A stretch of DNA of 64,000 bases from an uncultured Lachnospiraceae bacterium (GTDB lineage Bacteria > Bacillota > Clostridia > Lachnospirales > Lachnospiraceae). The translations under genes and the position numbers were made by a program. Each line of letters opens with the position of its first letter. Within the stretch, counting starts at the first letter, position 1. The notes beneath the pieces are model-generated. The model did no database searches. It was given only the letters and a program-made list of their open reading frames with translations, and was not told the DNA's origin. Location of the stretch: the NCBI GenBank assembly GCA_947594855.1, contig CANQEL010000009.1, positions 22,860 to 86,859 of the forward strand. Direction: 5' to 3'. This document shows, piece after piece, positions 9,033-17,426 of this stretch.

Positions 9033-11674
9033 CAAAATTTCTCCTTCATTTCAGTCTGATATTTATATAAAAGGTTAAGCGCATCTATCGGCGTGATGCC
9101 TGAAAGATCCATATCATGTATTTCAAGTATTATATCGTCAAAACCTTCGGTTTTATTAATTATATCAAATATTGATATCTGATTTGCCATACCTGATATT
9201 TCAGTTTCTTTATTTTCTTTGGCAAAAATACTGTCAGCCTTTTTCCCTGTTTCTTTGTATACAAGTTCAGTTACAAGTTCATCTGCCCGTGTAAGCACAG
9301 GCTGCGGAAGTCCTGCAAGTTTTGCTACCTGAATACCATAACTTCTGTCAGCGCCGCCTCTTATAATTTTTCGCAGGAATACAATATCGTCATTCTGTTC
9401 TTTTACCGCAATACAATAGTTCTTTACCCCCTGAAGCTTATCTTCAAGTTCGGTAAGCTCATGATAATGTGTAGCAAAAAGTGTCTTTGCCCCAATGATT
9501 TTTGTATTGCTTATATACTCAACTACAGCCCAGGCTATTGCAAGGCCGTCATATGTACTTGTTCCCCTTCCTATCTCATCAAGTATAATCAGGCTCTTTT
9601 TTGTTGCATTCCTAAGTATATTGGCAACCTCGGTCATTTCAACCATAAATGTACTCTGGCCTGATGCAAGATCATCAGAGGCTCCAACCCTTGTAAATAT
9701 TCTGTCGCATATACCTATATCCGCATAATCTGCAGGTACAAATGAACCTATCTGAGCCATTAATACAATAAGCGCCGTCTGTCTCATATATGTGGATTTT
9801 CCTGCCATGTTAGGGCCTGTAATTATACATACTCTGTTATCTTTATTATCCAGATATGTATCATTTGAAACAAAAAGATAATTAGACAGTATCTTTTCAA
9901 TTACCGGATGTCTGCCTTCTTTTATTTCAATATGCCTGCCATCATTTATTGCCGGACGTGAATAGTTATTCTGTTCTGCAACAAGCGCAAGTGTGGAAAA
10001 CACATCTATGGTTGCAATTACTTTTGCCGTATTCTGGATTCTATGCATCTGTGTAAATATCCTGTCACGAAGTTCACAGAACAAATCGTATTCCAGATTG
10101 TACAACCTGTCCTCGGCTCCAAGAATCGTATTTTCAAGCTCTTTTAATTCCGGCGTCATATATCTTTCAGCATTGGCAAGCGTCTGTTTCCTTATCCAGC
10201 TTTCAGGAACAAGGTCCTTATATGAGTTAGTAACTTCAAAATAATATCCGAATACCCGGTTGTATTTAATTTTCAGATTTTTTATTCCTGTATTTTCACG
10301 TTCCTTTTCCTCCAGCTGGGCAAGCCACTTCTTGCCGTCAACCTTGGCAGTACGTAATTTATCAACTTCTTCATTAAAACCATTTTTTATAATATTCCCA
10401 TCATGCAGGGAAAGCGCCGGTTCCTCACATACAGCCTCTTCAATCCAGGAATATATATCGGATAATGTATCAAGATTTTTGTACTGCTCCTTTAAAAGAG
10501 CGCTTTTCATATTTCCGGTTATGTATTTAATATGCGGAAGCATGGAAAGGGAGTTTCTGAGCGCTATCATATCACGAGGATTAATACTCTTATAGCTCAC
10601 TTTTGTTATAAGCCTCTCAAGGTCATATACAGATGACAGATATTCCCTTATTTCTTCGCGCGATACCATATTCTCAATAAATTCTTCAACAGCATCAAGC
10701 CTTTTATTAATTGCTGAAGCATTGATAAGAGGCTGTTCTACATATGAGCGCAGACATCTCGCTCCCATTGCCGTTTTGGTTTTATCAAGTACCCATAAAA
10801 GCGAGCCATGTTTATTTTTTTCCCTCATTGTTTCCGTGAGTTCAAGATTACGTCTTGTAGCTCTGTCAAGAAACATATACTCTGACGCAACATACGGTTT
10901 TATTGTATTTAAATGCGCAAGAGAAGTTTTCTGTGTTGTAAAAAGATACTGAAGCAGTCCTCCTGCAGCGCTTATTCCGGTTGTATATGAATCAAGGCCC
11001 AGCGCATTTAACGATACTACCCCGAAATGCTCAAAAAGACATTTGGCGCAGTTTTCATCATCAAAATACCAGTCTGGAAGATCCGATATCGTTATCTTAA
11101 GCCTTCCTTTAAGATCATTTATATCTGCCCCGCACACAAAGAATGTATCATTACATACAATCTCCGCAGGTTCAAATTTATTAATTTCATCAAGCACTTT
11201 TTCAACAGAATCCGTTTCCGTTACATAATAATCACCTGTAGATACGTCGGCGACTGATATTCCAAATGAGTCGGATACATATACAATACACATAAGGTAA
11301 TTGTTCCGTGATTCATCAAGCGATTTACTGTCCAGGTTAGTTCCGGGAGTGACTATTCTCACAACTTCACGTTTAACAATGCCCTTTGCGGCTTTCGGAT
11401 CCTCCACCTGCTCACATATAGCTATCTTATATCCTTTTTTTACCATTTTATCCAGATATGAATCAACCGAATGAAATGGGACACCACACATGGGTGCCCT
11501 TTCTTCAAGACCGCAGCTTTTGCCCGTCAGCGTAAGTTCAAGCTCTTTCGAGCATATTTTTGCATCATCAAAAAACATTTCGTAAAAATCACCAAGACGG
11601 TAAAACAAAATACAGTCAGAATATTCTTTTTTTATTTCAAGATATTGCTCCATCATGGGGGTTAATGCAGCCAT
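9032..11674 (-). CDS. mutS: DNA mismatch repair protein MutS
   Basis: An 880-residue MutS1. The mismatch-reading domain opens with YRLGDFYEMFFDDA, containing the Phe-Tyr-Glu wedge. The ATPase core has Walker A GPNMAGKSTYMRQ, then DDLASGQSTFM and Walker B with LIILDEIGRGTST. The C-terminal helical tail ends in a segment that would carry dimer/tetramer contacts. It recognises base mismatches and small loops as a dimer and recruits MutL, encoded next. The upstream neighbour is the SH3 membrane protein gene, 27 bases away, so mutSL is likely read from the promoter before that gene. Confidence 0.97.
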   Translation of the reverse strand: MAALTPMMEQYLEIKKEYSDCILFYRLGDFYEMFFDDAKICSKELELTLTGKSCGLEERAPMCGVPFHSVDSYLDKMVKKGYKIAICEQVEDPKAAKGIVKREVVRIVTPGTNLDSKSLDESRNNYLMCIVYVSDSFGISVADVSTGDYYVTETDSVEKVLDEINKFEPAEIVCNDTFFVCGADINDLKGRLKITISDLPDWYFDDENCAKCLFEHFGVVSLNALGLDSYTTGISAAGGLLQYLFTTQKTSLAHLNTIKPYVASEYMFLDRATRRNLELTETMREKNKHGSLLWVLDKTKTAMGARCLRSYVEQPLINASAINKRLDAVEEFIENMVSREEIREYLSSVYDLERLITKVSYKSINPRDMIALRNSLSMLPHIKYITGNMKSALLKEQYKNLDTLSDIYSWIEEAVCEEPALSLHDGNIIKNGFNEEVDKLRTAKVDGKKWLAQLEEKERENTGIKNLKIKYNRVFGYYFEVTNSYKDLVPESWIRKQTLANAERYMTPELKELENTILGAEDRLYNLEYDLFCELRDRIFTQMHRIQNTAKVIATIDVFSTLALVAEQNNYSRPAINDGRHIEIKEGRHPVIEKILSNYLFVSNDTYLDNKDNRVCIITGPNMAGKSTYMRQTALIVLMAQIGSFVPADYADIGICDRIFTRVGASDDLASGQSTFMVEMTEVANILRNATKKSLIILDEIGRGTSTYDGLAIAWAVVEYISNTKIIGAKTLFATHYHELTELEDKLQGVKNYCIAVKEQNDDIVFLRKIIRGGADRSYGIQVAKLAGLPQPVLTRADELVTELVYKETGKKADSIFAKENKETEISGMANQISIFDIINKTEGFDDIILEIHDMDLSGITPIDALNLLYKYQTEMKEKF

Positions 11675-11701
11675 GCCTGTATCTCCTTTATTATGTACTT
11701 A

Positions 11702-12496
11702 TTATTGCGCAGATGACGGCTCATTTGTAGTCTCAGGCGTTATTTCATTTTCCGGAGGCATTGTATTTTCAGGTGCTTTTGTGCTTTCAGGCGCCTGGGT
11801 TGACTGTATAATATTATCAGCCGAATTATTTTCATTATTCTCTGGTTCTTCAACAGCCCCGGATGATGGTTTTTTAGTTGCCTTAGGTTTAGCCGTCTTT
11901 GTCGCAGCGGCAGGTTTTTTCTTTGGCGCAGATGTAGCCGCAGGTTTTTTGGAAGCTGAAGGTTTAGCTGTCTTTAAAGCAGATTTTGTCTCAGATAAAT
12001 AATCTGATTTCACATAAGCTTCCCTGCCATTATACTTTATCTTCGACCATCCATTTGACATCTTTTCTATACGTTCAACTGATTCACCTGCTGAAAGCTT
12101 CCCATAAGATGCAGATGAAGTATTTGCCTGGCTTCTTACATTAACCGTCGTCGTTGCATAAACAGTTTTAGTTGCTGCGCTGCTGTCATCATCACTGTCA
12201 TTATCATAATCATCTTCGTCAATATCCAGATTTTCATAAGACGGGCGCTCTGTAGGTTTCTCCGTAGGCGGAGCCTCAGTAGGTTCCGGACTTGCCGTTG
12301 CTGCAGGCATTTCCGTTTCCTGGGGTGCCTGTGTTTCAATTGGTATAAGTTCTCCACTGCCGTTTCCGGTAAAATATATAATCGCATAAACTGCAACCGA
12401 TAAAATAATTAATATTATGATTGCACTCCATATACCTATAAATAAATCAAATCTTAAATCCTTCTCCTCTTTAAGTCTCTTAAAAAATTCCTTCAT
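11702..12496 (-). CDS. Membrane-anchored bacterial SH3 domain protein with Thr/Pro/Lys-rich linkers
   Basis: A 264-residue bitopic protein of unknown specific role. A basic cytoplasmic start is followed by a membrane segment at about 19-42, a Pro/Glu/Thr-rich and then Asp-rich linker (about 50-108), a bacterial SH3 (SH3_3) domain at about 112-167 with TTTVNVRSQANTSSASYGKL and NGWSKIKYNGREAYV, and a low-complexity tail rich in Lys-Pro-Ala, then repeats around APEST/APENT. Such SH3 domains usually bind cell-wall peptides, so a wall-facing role is likely. It is divergent from lexA and shares its promoter region, and heads the unit with mutS and mutL. Whether it has anything to do with repair is unknown. 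Confidence 0.8.
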   Translation of the reverse strand: MKEFFKRLKEEKDLRFDLFIGIWSAIIILIILSVAVYAIIYFTGNGSGELIPIETQAPQETEMPAATASPEPTEAPPTEKPTERPSYENLDIDEDDYDNDSDDDSSAATKTVYATTTVNVRSQANTSSASYGKLSAGESVERIEKMSNGWSKIKYNGREAYVKSDYLSETKSALKTAKPSASKKPAATSAPKKKPAAATKTAKPKATKKPSSGAVEEPENNENNSADNIIQSTQAPESTKAPENTMPPENEITPETTNEPSSAQ

Positions 12497-12528
12497 TATG
12501 TTTCCCCCTTAAAATATATAACTGAATT

Positions 12529-12557
12529 ATTATACTAATTTTGTAACAAATTGTCTA
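12529..12557 (-). promoter_or_regulatory. Promoter for the SH3 protein gene and mutSL
   Basis: On the minus strand TAGACA (12557-12552), 17 bases and TATAAT (12534-12529) make a near-consensus sigma-A promoter, about 33 bases before the SH3 protein start. The SOS-box-like site begins two bases upstream of its -35 box, so LexA bound there could also affect this direction. Confidence 0.7.
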
Positions 12558-12558
12558 C

Positions 12559-12585
12559 AGAACATTTGTTTGACACAAGTGTTCG
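12559..12585. promoter_or_regulatory. Pair of SOS-box-like LexA operator sites
   Basis: The Gram-positive LexA box is CGAAC-RNRY-GTTCG. At 12559-12572 the sequence is AGAACATTTGTTTG, with both half sites nearly intact. At 12572-12585 the core AAGT and the right half GTTCG are perfect but the left half is poor (GACAC). The sites abut and cover the lexA -35 box and spacer, the expected place for autorepression. Confidence 0.6.
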
Positions 12586-12598
12586 TATATGCTATAAT
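12570..12598 (+). promoter_or_regulatory. Consensus lexA promoter
   Basis: TTGACA (12570-12575), exactly 17 bases, then TATAAT (12593-12598): a perfect sigma-A consensus, expected for a strong gene held down by its own repressor. It overlaps the LexA box-like sites. Confidence 0.85.
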
Positions 12599-12651
12599 CA
12601 CATTAATTAATAATTTTGTCTCTTGAATTATTTGTTTGGGGAGGTATGCTT

Positions 12652-13266
12652 ATGAGCAACGGAAGGATAAGCGCAAAGCAGCTTGAAATTTTAGAATATA
12701 TAAAGGAACAGATACTACATCACGGCTATCCGCCTGCAGTACGCGAAATATGCACTGCAGTCAACCTGAAATCAACATCATCTGTTCATGCGCATCTTGA
12801 AACACTTGAAAAAAACGGTTATATACGAAGAGACCCTACCAAGCCGCGTGCAATTGAAATTATTGACGACGAATTTAATCTGACAAGACGCGATATGATT
12901 AATGTTCCTATTATAGGCACAATCACTGCCGGAACGCCTATTCTTGCGACAGAAAATATTGAAGGGTATTTTCCGGTTCTTTCAGATAATCTTCCATCCG
13001 GCGAAATGTTCATGCTTTATGTAAAAGGGGAAAGTATGATTAACGCAGGTATACTTGACGGCGACAGGGTAATTGTGCGTATGCAGAACAATGCCAATAA
13101 CGGCGATATGGTAGCAGCGCTTATTGATGACAGCGCAACTGTTAAGACTTTCTATAAGGAAGATAACCATATAAGACTTCAGCCTGAGAATGATTTCATG
13201 GATCCGATAATTGTTGATGACTGCAAGATTCTTGGAAAAATAGTAGCTTTATACAGACAGTTTTAA
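12652..13266 (+). CDS. lexA: SOS transcriptional repressor LexA
   Basis: A 204-residue LexA. The winged helix DNA-binding domain has VREICTAVNLKSTSSVHAHL at about 30-49. The autocleavage site is Ala93-Gly94 in TITAGTP, and the serine-lysine dyad is S128 (KGESMI) with K165 (SATVKTF). RecA filaments trigger self-cleavage and release of DNA damage genes. I chose ATG 12652 because GGGGAGG ends seven bases before it; an ATG at 12646 and an upstream TTG in frame are too close to or before that site. The divergent, operator-bearing promoter region supports autoregulation. Confidence 0.96.
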   Translation: MSNGRISAKQLEILEYIKEQILHHGYPPAVREICTAVNLKSTSSVHAHLETLEKNGYIRRDPTKPRAIEIIDDEFNLTRRDMINVPIIGTITAGTPILATENIEGYFPVLSDNLPSGEMFMLYVKGESMINAGILDGDRVIVRMQNNANNGDMVAALIDDSATVKTFYKEDNHIRLQPENDFMDPIIVDDCKILGKIVALYRQF

Positions 13267-13280
13267 TTGCTTTTACTATC

Positions 13281-13317
13281 CGCATACCTGCGAAAGCTTG
13301 TCTTGCGCCGGTATGCG
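13281..13317. terminator. Hairpin between convergent lexA and rsfS
   Basis: CGCATACC (13281-13288) pairs perfectly with GGTATGCG (13310-13317), and an inner GCG/CGC can extend the stem after one mismatch. It lies between the converging stops of lexA and rsfS. There is no long T run on either side, so it is a probable but weak bidirectional terminator. Confidence 0.5.
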
Positions 13318-13343
13318 AAAATATGCAATTACAGGAATGTCTG

Positions 13344-13715
13344 TTAATCTTTGATGCTGTCTATATCAACCTGGGCGCAGTCAGCCCATATTCTTTCAAG
13401 ATCATAAAACTCCCTGTCTTCTTTTGAAAAAACATGAACAATCAAATCACCATAATCCATAAGTACCCAGGAAGTATTTCTAATACCTTCTATACCAACG
13501 GGAGTATATCCAAGCTCTGCAAGTTTTTTCTGAACTTCATCAATCATTGCAGTTATCTGCGAAGGATTATTTCCATTAGCTATAATAAAGTAATCTGCTA
13601 TTACTGATACTTCACCTATATTTAAAATCACTATATTTTCGGCTTTTTTTTCATCAAGCGCCATAAATGCGGCTTTAACCATTTCTTTTATATTGCAGGC
13701 AGCATCTTTTTTCAT
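13344..13715 (-). CDS. rsfS: Ribosome silencing factor RsfS (Iojap family)
   Basis: A 123-residue member of the Iojap/RsfS family, which binds ribosomal protein L14 and keeps the subunits apart when nutrients are low. Family features visible are ADYFIIANGNNPSQITAMID, EGIRNTSWVLMDYGDLIVHVF and the DLERIWAD tail. It follows yqeK by 15 bases and ends the obgE-nadD-yqeK-rsfS run, a conserved order in Firmicutes. Length and start are ordinary. Confidence 0.95.
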   Translation of the reverse strand: MKKDAACNIKEMVKAAFMALDEKKAENIVILNIGEVSVIADYFIIANGNNPSQITAMIDEVQKKLAELGYTPVGIEGIRNTSWVLMDYGDLIVHVFSKEDREFYDLERIWADCAQVDIDSIKD

Positions 13716-13730
13716 TATCCAAATCTCCTT

Positions 13731-14327
13731 TTACAAAAATACTTTATAATATTCATACGCCTCTATTGAAGTACTGTCAATGTGTTTGTCACTGTCTGAT
13801 TTCAGATATTCTATCGTTCTTCTCATTATAAGCGCGCACGCCCTGTCCAAATCAGTAAATGCCTCTTTTCTTATTGCATACAATGTGTCAGAAGAATCAG
13901 AACCATTATCATATTGTTTCCTGCCGGGCTCAATATAATCAGCGACAAAAATAATCTTTTCCAACATTGTCATCTGCGCCCTTCCGGTTGTATGGAAACG
14001 TATTGCATCAAGTATATGCTCCTCGCCAATACCATATTTTTTCTTTGCAATATATGCTCCTGCCTTACCATGCAGGAGATAAGGGGCGGCCTTTTCCGCC
14101 GGGCTTATGGGTATATTATGTTTATTACAATAATGCAGAAGCTCATCTTCATCCATTTCTTTTGCTACGTCATGCAGGATTCCGGCAACTCCCGCATCCT
14201 CTAACGACACCTCATGTTTCATTGCAAGGGCCTGCGCAGTATACATTACTCCGATGCTGTGAATATATCTTCTCTTTTTTAACTTTTTGGAAACACTTTC
14301 ACTTATATCATTGATATTATATTTCAT
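13731..14327 (-). CDS. yqeK: YqeK-family HD-domain hydrolase (bis(5'-nucleosyl)-tetraphosphatase, symmetrical)
   Basis: A 198-residue HD-domain protein. The metal-binding residues are visible in RYIHSIGVMYTAQALA (His), GILHDVAKEM (His-Asp) and later HGKAGA and RFHTTGRAQMT. YqeK enzymes from Firmicutes hydrolyse diadenosine tetraphosphate to two ADP. The gene sits between nadD, overlapping its end by 11 bases, and rsfS, exactly the usual context, which supports the call strongly. Confidence 0.92.
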   Translation of the reverse strand: MKYNINDISESVSKKLKKRRYIHSIGVMYTAQALAMKHEVSLEDAGVAGILHDVAKEMDEDELLHYCNKHNIPISPAEKAAPYLLHGKAGAYIAKKKYGIGEEHILDAIRFHTTGRAQMTMLEKIIFVADYIEPGRKQYDNGSDSSDTLYAIRKEAFTDLDRACALIMRRTIEYLKSDSDKHIDSTSIEAYEYYKVFL

Positions 14328-14928
14328 TTTTATATAACCCCTCTTTTACTATATAACTATATACATCATCTGAAATGTAACTTTTTACCAGTTCCGGATT
14401 ATTATAAATGTTTTTTCTTATTTCGCTGGAAGATATGTCCACACATTTAAAATCAAGTATAACTATATCCGCATTGTACCTGCGTATCAGGGATTCCCTG
14501 CAGTCATTAAGCTTAGAAGATTCCGAATATGCATCATCCCTTGCACATACGGCAAGCCTGGCATACTTCATAATCTTATCAGGCCTGTACCAATCATTAA
14601 TATACAACAGCGAATCGGCTCCGAGTATAAATACATAGCTGTTTTCCGGATATTTATTCACAAGATATTCCAGAGTATCCGCTGTATATACAGTTCCTTT
14701 CCTGAAAATTTCCATATCTGACACCTCAAAATGCGGAAAATCAGATGTTGCAAGCCTGACCATATTTATGCGGTGTACGGAATCAGTAATTTCGCTTTTA
14801 TGTGGCGGATTATTCGTAGGTACAAAAACCACTTTGTCAAGCGCAAGATTCTTATAAGCAGTTTCCGCCATTTTAATATGTCCGGCATGTACCGGGTCAA
14901 ATGTTCCGCCAAGTATACCGATATTCAT
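14317..14928 (-). CDS. nadD: Nicotinate-nucleotide adenylyltransferase NadD
   Basis: A 203-residue nucleotidyltransferase that makes deamido-NAD from nicotinate mononucleotide and ATP. The N-terminal motif GILGGTFDPVHAGHIKMAE holds the T/HxGH site (HAGH), and the second motif ISSSEIRKNI near residue 166 completes the active site. PTNNPPHKS is the substrate loop. It overlaps yqeK by 11 bases and follows obgE by 13 bases. Confidence 0.95.
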   Translation of the reverse strand: MNIGILGGTFDPVHAGHIKMAETAYKNLALDKVVFVPTNNPPHKSEITDSVHRINMVRLATSDFPHFEVSDMEIFRKGTVYTADTLEYLVNKYPENSYVFILGADSLLYINDWYRPDKIMKYARLAVCARDDAYSESSKLNDCRESLIRRYNADIVILDFKCVDISSSEIRKNIYNNPELVKSYISDDVYSYIVKEGLYKNEI

Positions 14929-14941
14929 ATAATATCACCTG

Positions 14942-16234
14942 TTATTTATAATAGTCAAATTCAAGTCCGTACATTCTTACCGTGTCCCCGTCTTCTATTC
15001 CAAGTTCAGTAAGTTCCTCTAAAATACCGTTTTCTCTAAGAAAATTCTGGAAAAACTCAAATCCTTTTTCTGATTCAAGATTAGTATAACCTAACATTCT
15101 TTCAATTCTCGGACCTTCTACAACATATTTATCTTCTTCTTCATCATAAGTAACAGTATACGGCTCGTTGGAATAAACATATTCCTGCTCAGGAAAGTAC
15201 TCCTGCTCAAATACATAAGGTTTATTTCCTATCTCATCAAGCTGCTTTCGCACATAATAAAGCAGGTCATTTACACCTTTTCCACTGACTGCAGATATCG
15301 GAAATACTTTTACTCCTTCTTTTTCAAATTCTTCTTTAAGCAGAGTTATAACCGTCTCTTCTTCATCGCCATAAAATACATCTGTTTTATTAGCAGCTAT
15401 CACCTGAGGTTTTTTTGCAAGTTCCGGATTATAAGACAAGAGTTCATTGTTAATAGCTTTTATATCGTTAATAGGGTCACGGCCTTCAGTAGATGCAGCA
15501 TCTACCATATGAATAAGCAGTCTTGTCCTTTCTACGTGTTTAAGGAAATCATGCCCAAGACCTATCCCTTCTGCAGCGCCCTCTATAAGTCCCGGAATAT
15601 CTGCTATTACAAAGCCGTCAGCTCCGGGTATATCTACAACTCCAAGATTAGGATTAAGCGTCGTAAAATGATAATTTGCAATCTTCGGTTTTGCATTGGT
15701 AACCCTTGACAAAAATGTAGACTTACCAACATTAGGAAATCCTATAAGTCCTACATCCGCTATTGTTTTAAGTTCCAGTATTATATCCATTTCTTTTGCC
15801 GGCTGGCCGGGCTGGGCATACTTTGGAGCCTGCATTGTCGGGGTTGCATAATGCTGGTTTCCTTTTCCGCCGCGGCCTCCCTTCAACAATACAACATGCT
15901 TATTATCTGATGACATGTCCGCCACTACTTTACCGGACCCGGCCTCGCGTATTACCGTTCCTGCCGGAACCTTTAAAATACAGTCTTTGCCGTCTGCGCC
16001 ATGGCATCTTCTGCCGCTTCCCTGTTCTCCGTTTCCCGCCGAATATTTTCTTTTATGTTTATAATCATTAAGGGTATTAAGTCCTTCGTCAACTACAAAA
16101 ATTATATCGCCGCCACGGCCTCCGTCTCCACCGTCAGGACCTCCTGCCGGAACATACAGTTCTCTTCTGAAGCTTACGCATCCGTCTCCGCCTTTTCCTG
16201 ATTTTACGGTTATTTTTGCAATATCAGCAAACAT
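14942..16234 (-). CDS. obgE: GTPase Obg (CgtA/ObgE)
   Basis: A 430-residue Obg GTPase involved in 50S subunit maturation and growth control. Domains in order: the glycine-rich Obg fold (residues about 2-158, with KSGKGGDGCVSFRRE and GGDGGRGGDI), the G domain with GFPNVGKSTFLSR, DIPGLIEGA and NKTD, and the C-terminal OCT domain ending in GDTVRMYGLEFDYYK. It follows rpmA after an 86-base gap containing a perfect hairpin, and begins the nadD-yqeK-rsfS part of the unit. Confidence 0.97.
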   Translation of the reverse strand: MFADIAKITVKSGKGGDGCVSFRRELYVPAGGPDGGDGGRGGDIIFVVDEGLNTLNDYKHKRKYSAGNGEQGSGRRCHGADGKDCILKVPAGTVIREAGSGKVVADMSSDNKHVVLLKGGRGGKGNQHYATPTMQAPKYAQPGQPAKEMDIILELKTIADVGLIGFPNVGKSTFLSRVTNAKPKIANYHFTTLNPNLGVVDIPGADGFVIADIPGLIEGAAEGIGLGHDFLKHVERTRLLIHMVDAASTEGRDPINDIKAINNELLSYNPELAKKPQVIAANKTDVFYGDEEETVITLLKEEFEKEGVKVFPISAVSGKGVNDLLYYVRKQLDEIGNKPYVFEQEYFPEQEYVYSNEPYTVTYDEEEDKYVVEGPRIERMLGYTNLESEKGFEFFQNFLRENGILEELTELGIEDGDTVRMYGLEFDYYK

Positions 16235-16264
16235 GTCTTCACCTCCGCAGTTTAAATATTATAA

Positions 16265-16290
16265 CAGGGGTTGTTAGAAAACAACCCCTG
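16265..16290 (-). terminator. Perfect 11-bp hairpin between rpmA and obgE
   Basis: CAGGGGTTGTT (16265-16275), a four-base loop, and AACAACCCCTG (16280-16290) form an uninterrupted 11-bp stem. On the minus strand it is followed by TTATAATATTT rather than a pure T run. It lies 30 bases after the rpmA stop, so it is likely an attenuating terminator or an mRNA processing point that lowers obgE expression relative to the ribosomal genes. Confidence 0.6.
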
Positions 16291-16320
16291 ATTAACACTT
16301 TCGTTATTTATGAAAAGAAA

Positions 16321-16611
16321 TTATTTTGCTTCCTCTAAAGGATAAACCGAAGCCTGTTTTCTGTCACGGCCCTTTCTTTCAAAACGAAGTATTCCGGAAG
16401 CCTTTGCATAAAGCGTATCATCCCCGCCGATACCAACATTAAGACCCGGATGAATTTTGGTTCCACGCTGTCTGTAAAGAATATTACCTGCAAGTACAAA
16501 CTGTCCGTCTGCCCTCTTGGCGCCAAGTCTTTTTGACTCAGAGTCTCTTCCGTTCTTAGTTGAACCAACTCCCTTTTTATGGGCAAATAACTGAAGATTC
16601 ATATCCAACAT
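16321..16611 (-). CDS. rpmA: 50S ribosomal protein L27 with cleavable N-terminal extension
   Basis: A 96-residue L27, which sits near the peptidyl transferase centre. The body [20 protein letters not shown] and the segment [15 protein letters not shown] are highly conserved. The N-terminus reads [14 protein letters not shown]: the stretch before AHKKG is the extension known in Firmicutes to be removed by the Prp protease after Phe. Two other starts are possible: ATG 16623 lies four bases after the full AGGAGG, while ATG 16611, which I prefer from family alignment, lies 11 bases after it. Prp is encoded immediately upstream. Confidence 0.96.
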   Translation of the reverse strand: MLDMNLQLFAHKKGVGSTKNGRDSESKRLGAKRADGQFVLAGNILYRQRGTKIHPGLNVGIGGDDTLYAKASGILRFERKGRDRKQASVYPLEEAK

Positions 16612-16633
16612 GATACATTGCACCTCCTTGAAA

Positions 16634-16957
16634 TCATTTCACAATATTTACATACCCGCTTCCGTAACTCTTTATAATACTGTCTATTCCAATATATAAC
16701 GATTTAAGAAGCAGTTCAGAAAAATCACTTAATGTCAAAACATCAAATTCCAATAATCCGGATTCATCATTATTCACATTGTATTTATCGTCTGTAAGTT
16801 CCTCAATGGAATTTATGGTATTAATGGCAAGTACCGATACTGCGGAACATATAATATCTTTTCCTGCCTCATCATATCCGGCATGTCCCGATATACTAAA
16901 GCCATTAATTCTGTCTGATGAATCATAATGGAATTCTACATTAATCACATTTTTCAC
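16634..16957 (-). CDS. prp: Ribosomal processing cysteine protease Prp (YsxB family)
   Basis: A 107-residue protein of the Prp family. The catalytic pair is visible as H25 in [10 protein letters not shown] and C38 in DIICSAVS, as in the staphylococcal enzyme. Prp cleaves the N-terminal extension of L27, and this genome's L27 carries exactly that extension (NLQLF before AHKKG). It is sandwiched between rplU and rpmA with short gaps (17 and about 22 bases), the standard order. Confidence 0.94.
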   Translation of the reverse strand: MKNVINVEFHYDSSDRINGFSISGHAGYDEAGKDIICSAVSVLAINTINSIEELTDDKYNVNNDESGLLEFDVLTLSDFSELLLKSLYIGIDSIIKSYGSGYVNIVK

Positions 16958-16974
16958 ATCTCTTTATAAAAGAA

Positions 16975-17283
16975 TTATGCATTAATCTTATCAATCTTAA
17001 CTTCCGTATAAGACTGTCTGTGACCATTCTTCTTATGATAGCCGGTCTTTCTCTTGTAGCGGTAAACGATAACTTTCTTTCCTCTGCCTTCGGACAGTAC
17101 CGAAGCTTCGACAGTAGCGCCCTGTACAGTAGGATTACCAATCTTCATTTCGCCATCATTGACAATAAGAACCTGGTCAAATGTAAATGATTCTCCGACA
17201 TTTGCATCAAGCTTTTCAACCTTGATAATATCGCCCTCGGATACCTTGTACTGCTTACCACCTGTTGCAATAATTGCGTACAT
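16975..17283 (-). CDS. rplU: 50S ribosomal protein L21
   Basis: A 102-residue L21, binding 23S rRNA in the large subunit. It begins [18 protein letters not shown] and contains [20 protein letters not shown] at the end, both invariant family features. ATG 17283 is favoured by AGGAGG eight bases upstream; a GTG three codons earlier is in frame but too close to that site. A dedicated promoter and an L21-leader-like RNA precede it. Confidence 0.97.
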   Translation of the reverse strand: MYAIIATGGKQYKVSEGDIIKVEKLDANVGESFTFDQVLIVNDGEMKIGNPTVQGATVEASVLSEGRGKKVIVYRYKRKTGYHKKNGHRQSYTEVKIDKINA

Positions 17284-17292
17284 ACAAGCCAC

Positions 17293-17383
17293 CTCCTATA
17301 ATCATTACTCGCCAGACTACGGTGTTCCATATGGAAACTTAAACCTCGCTGTGCGGCACAAAAGAGCGTATATAAACACTCAC
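17293..17383 (-). ncRNA. Putative L21 leader (ribosomal protein autoregulatory RNA)
   Basis: The untranslated region before rplU is conserved-looking and structured. Reading the minus strand it contains GAGTG-loop-CGCTC, then GTGCCGCACAGCGAGGT, a palindromic TTCCATATGGAA and ACACCG before GGCGAG. Firmicute rplU genes are preceded by a known L21 leader (Rfam family L21_leader) thought to bind excess L21. I match it by position and by memory of the CCGCACAGCGAGG and CATATGGAAC pieces, not by a covariance search. Confidence 0.55.
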
Positions 17384-17389
17384 TAGAGT

Positions 17390-17419
17390 ACATTATCACA
17401 AAACATGTAATATTGTCAA
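17390..17419 (-). promoter_or_regulatory. Strong promoter of the rplU-prp-rpmA unit
   Basis: On the minus strand TTGACA (17419-17414), 18 bases, TAATGT (17395-17390), with TG at the extended -10 position. It starts eight bases after the gpsA stop, so the ribosomal unit is independently expressed although it follows gpsA closely. Confidence 0.7.
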
Positions 17420-17426
17420 CAATTTT

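Noticed and set aside
12136..12396. 86-residue Arg/Leu-rich frame on the minus strand
   Set aside because: A shadow of the SH3 protein gene caused by its Pro/Glu-rich repeats; no start signal and unnatural composition.
16335..16586. 83-residue open frame on the minus strand
   Set aside because: It lies entirely inside rpmA in another frame; the rpmA product is a certain L27.
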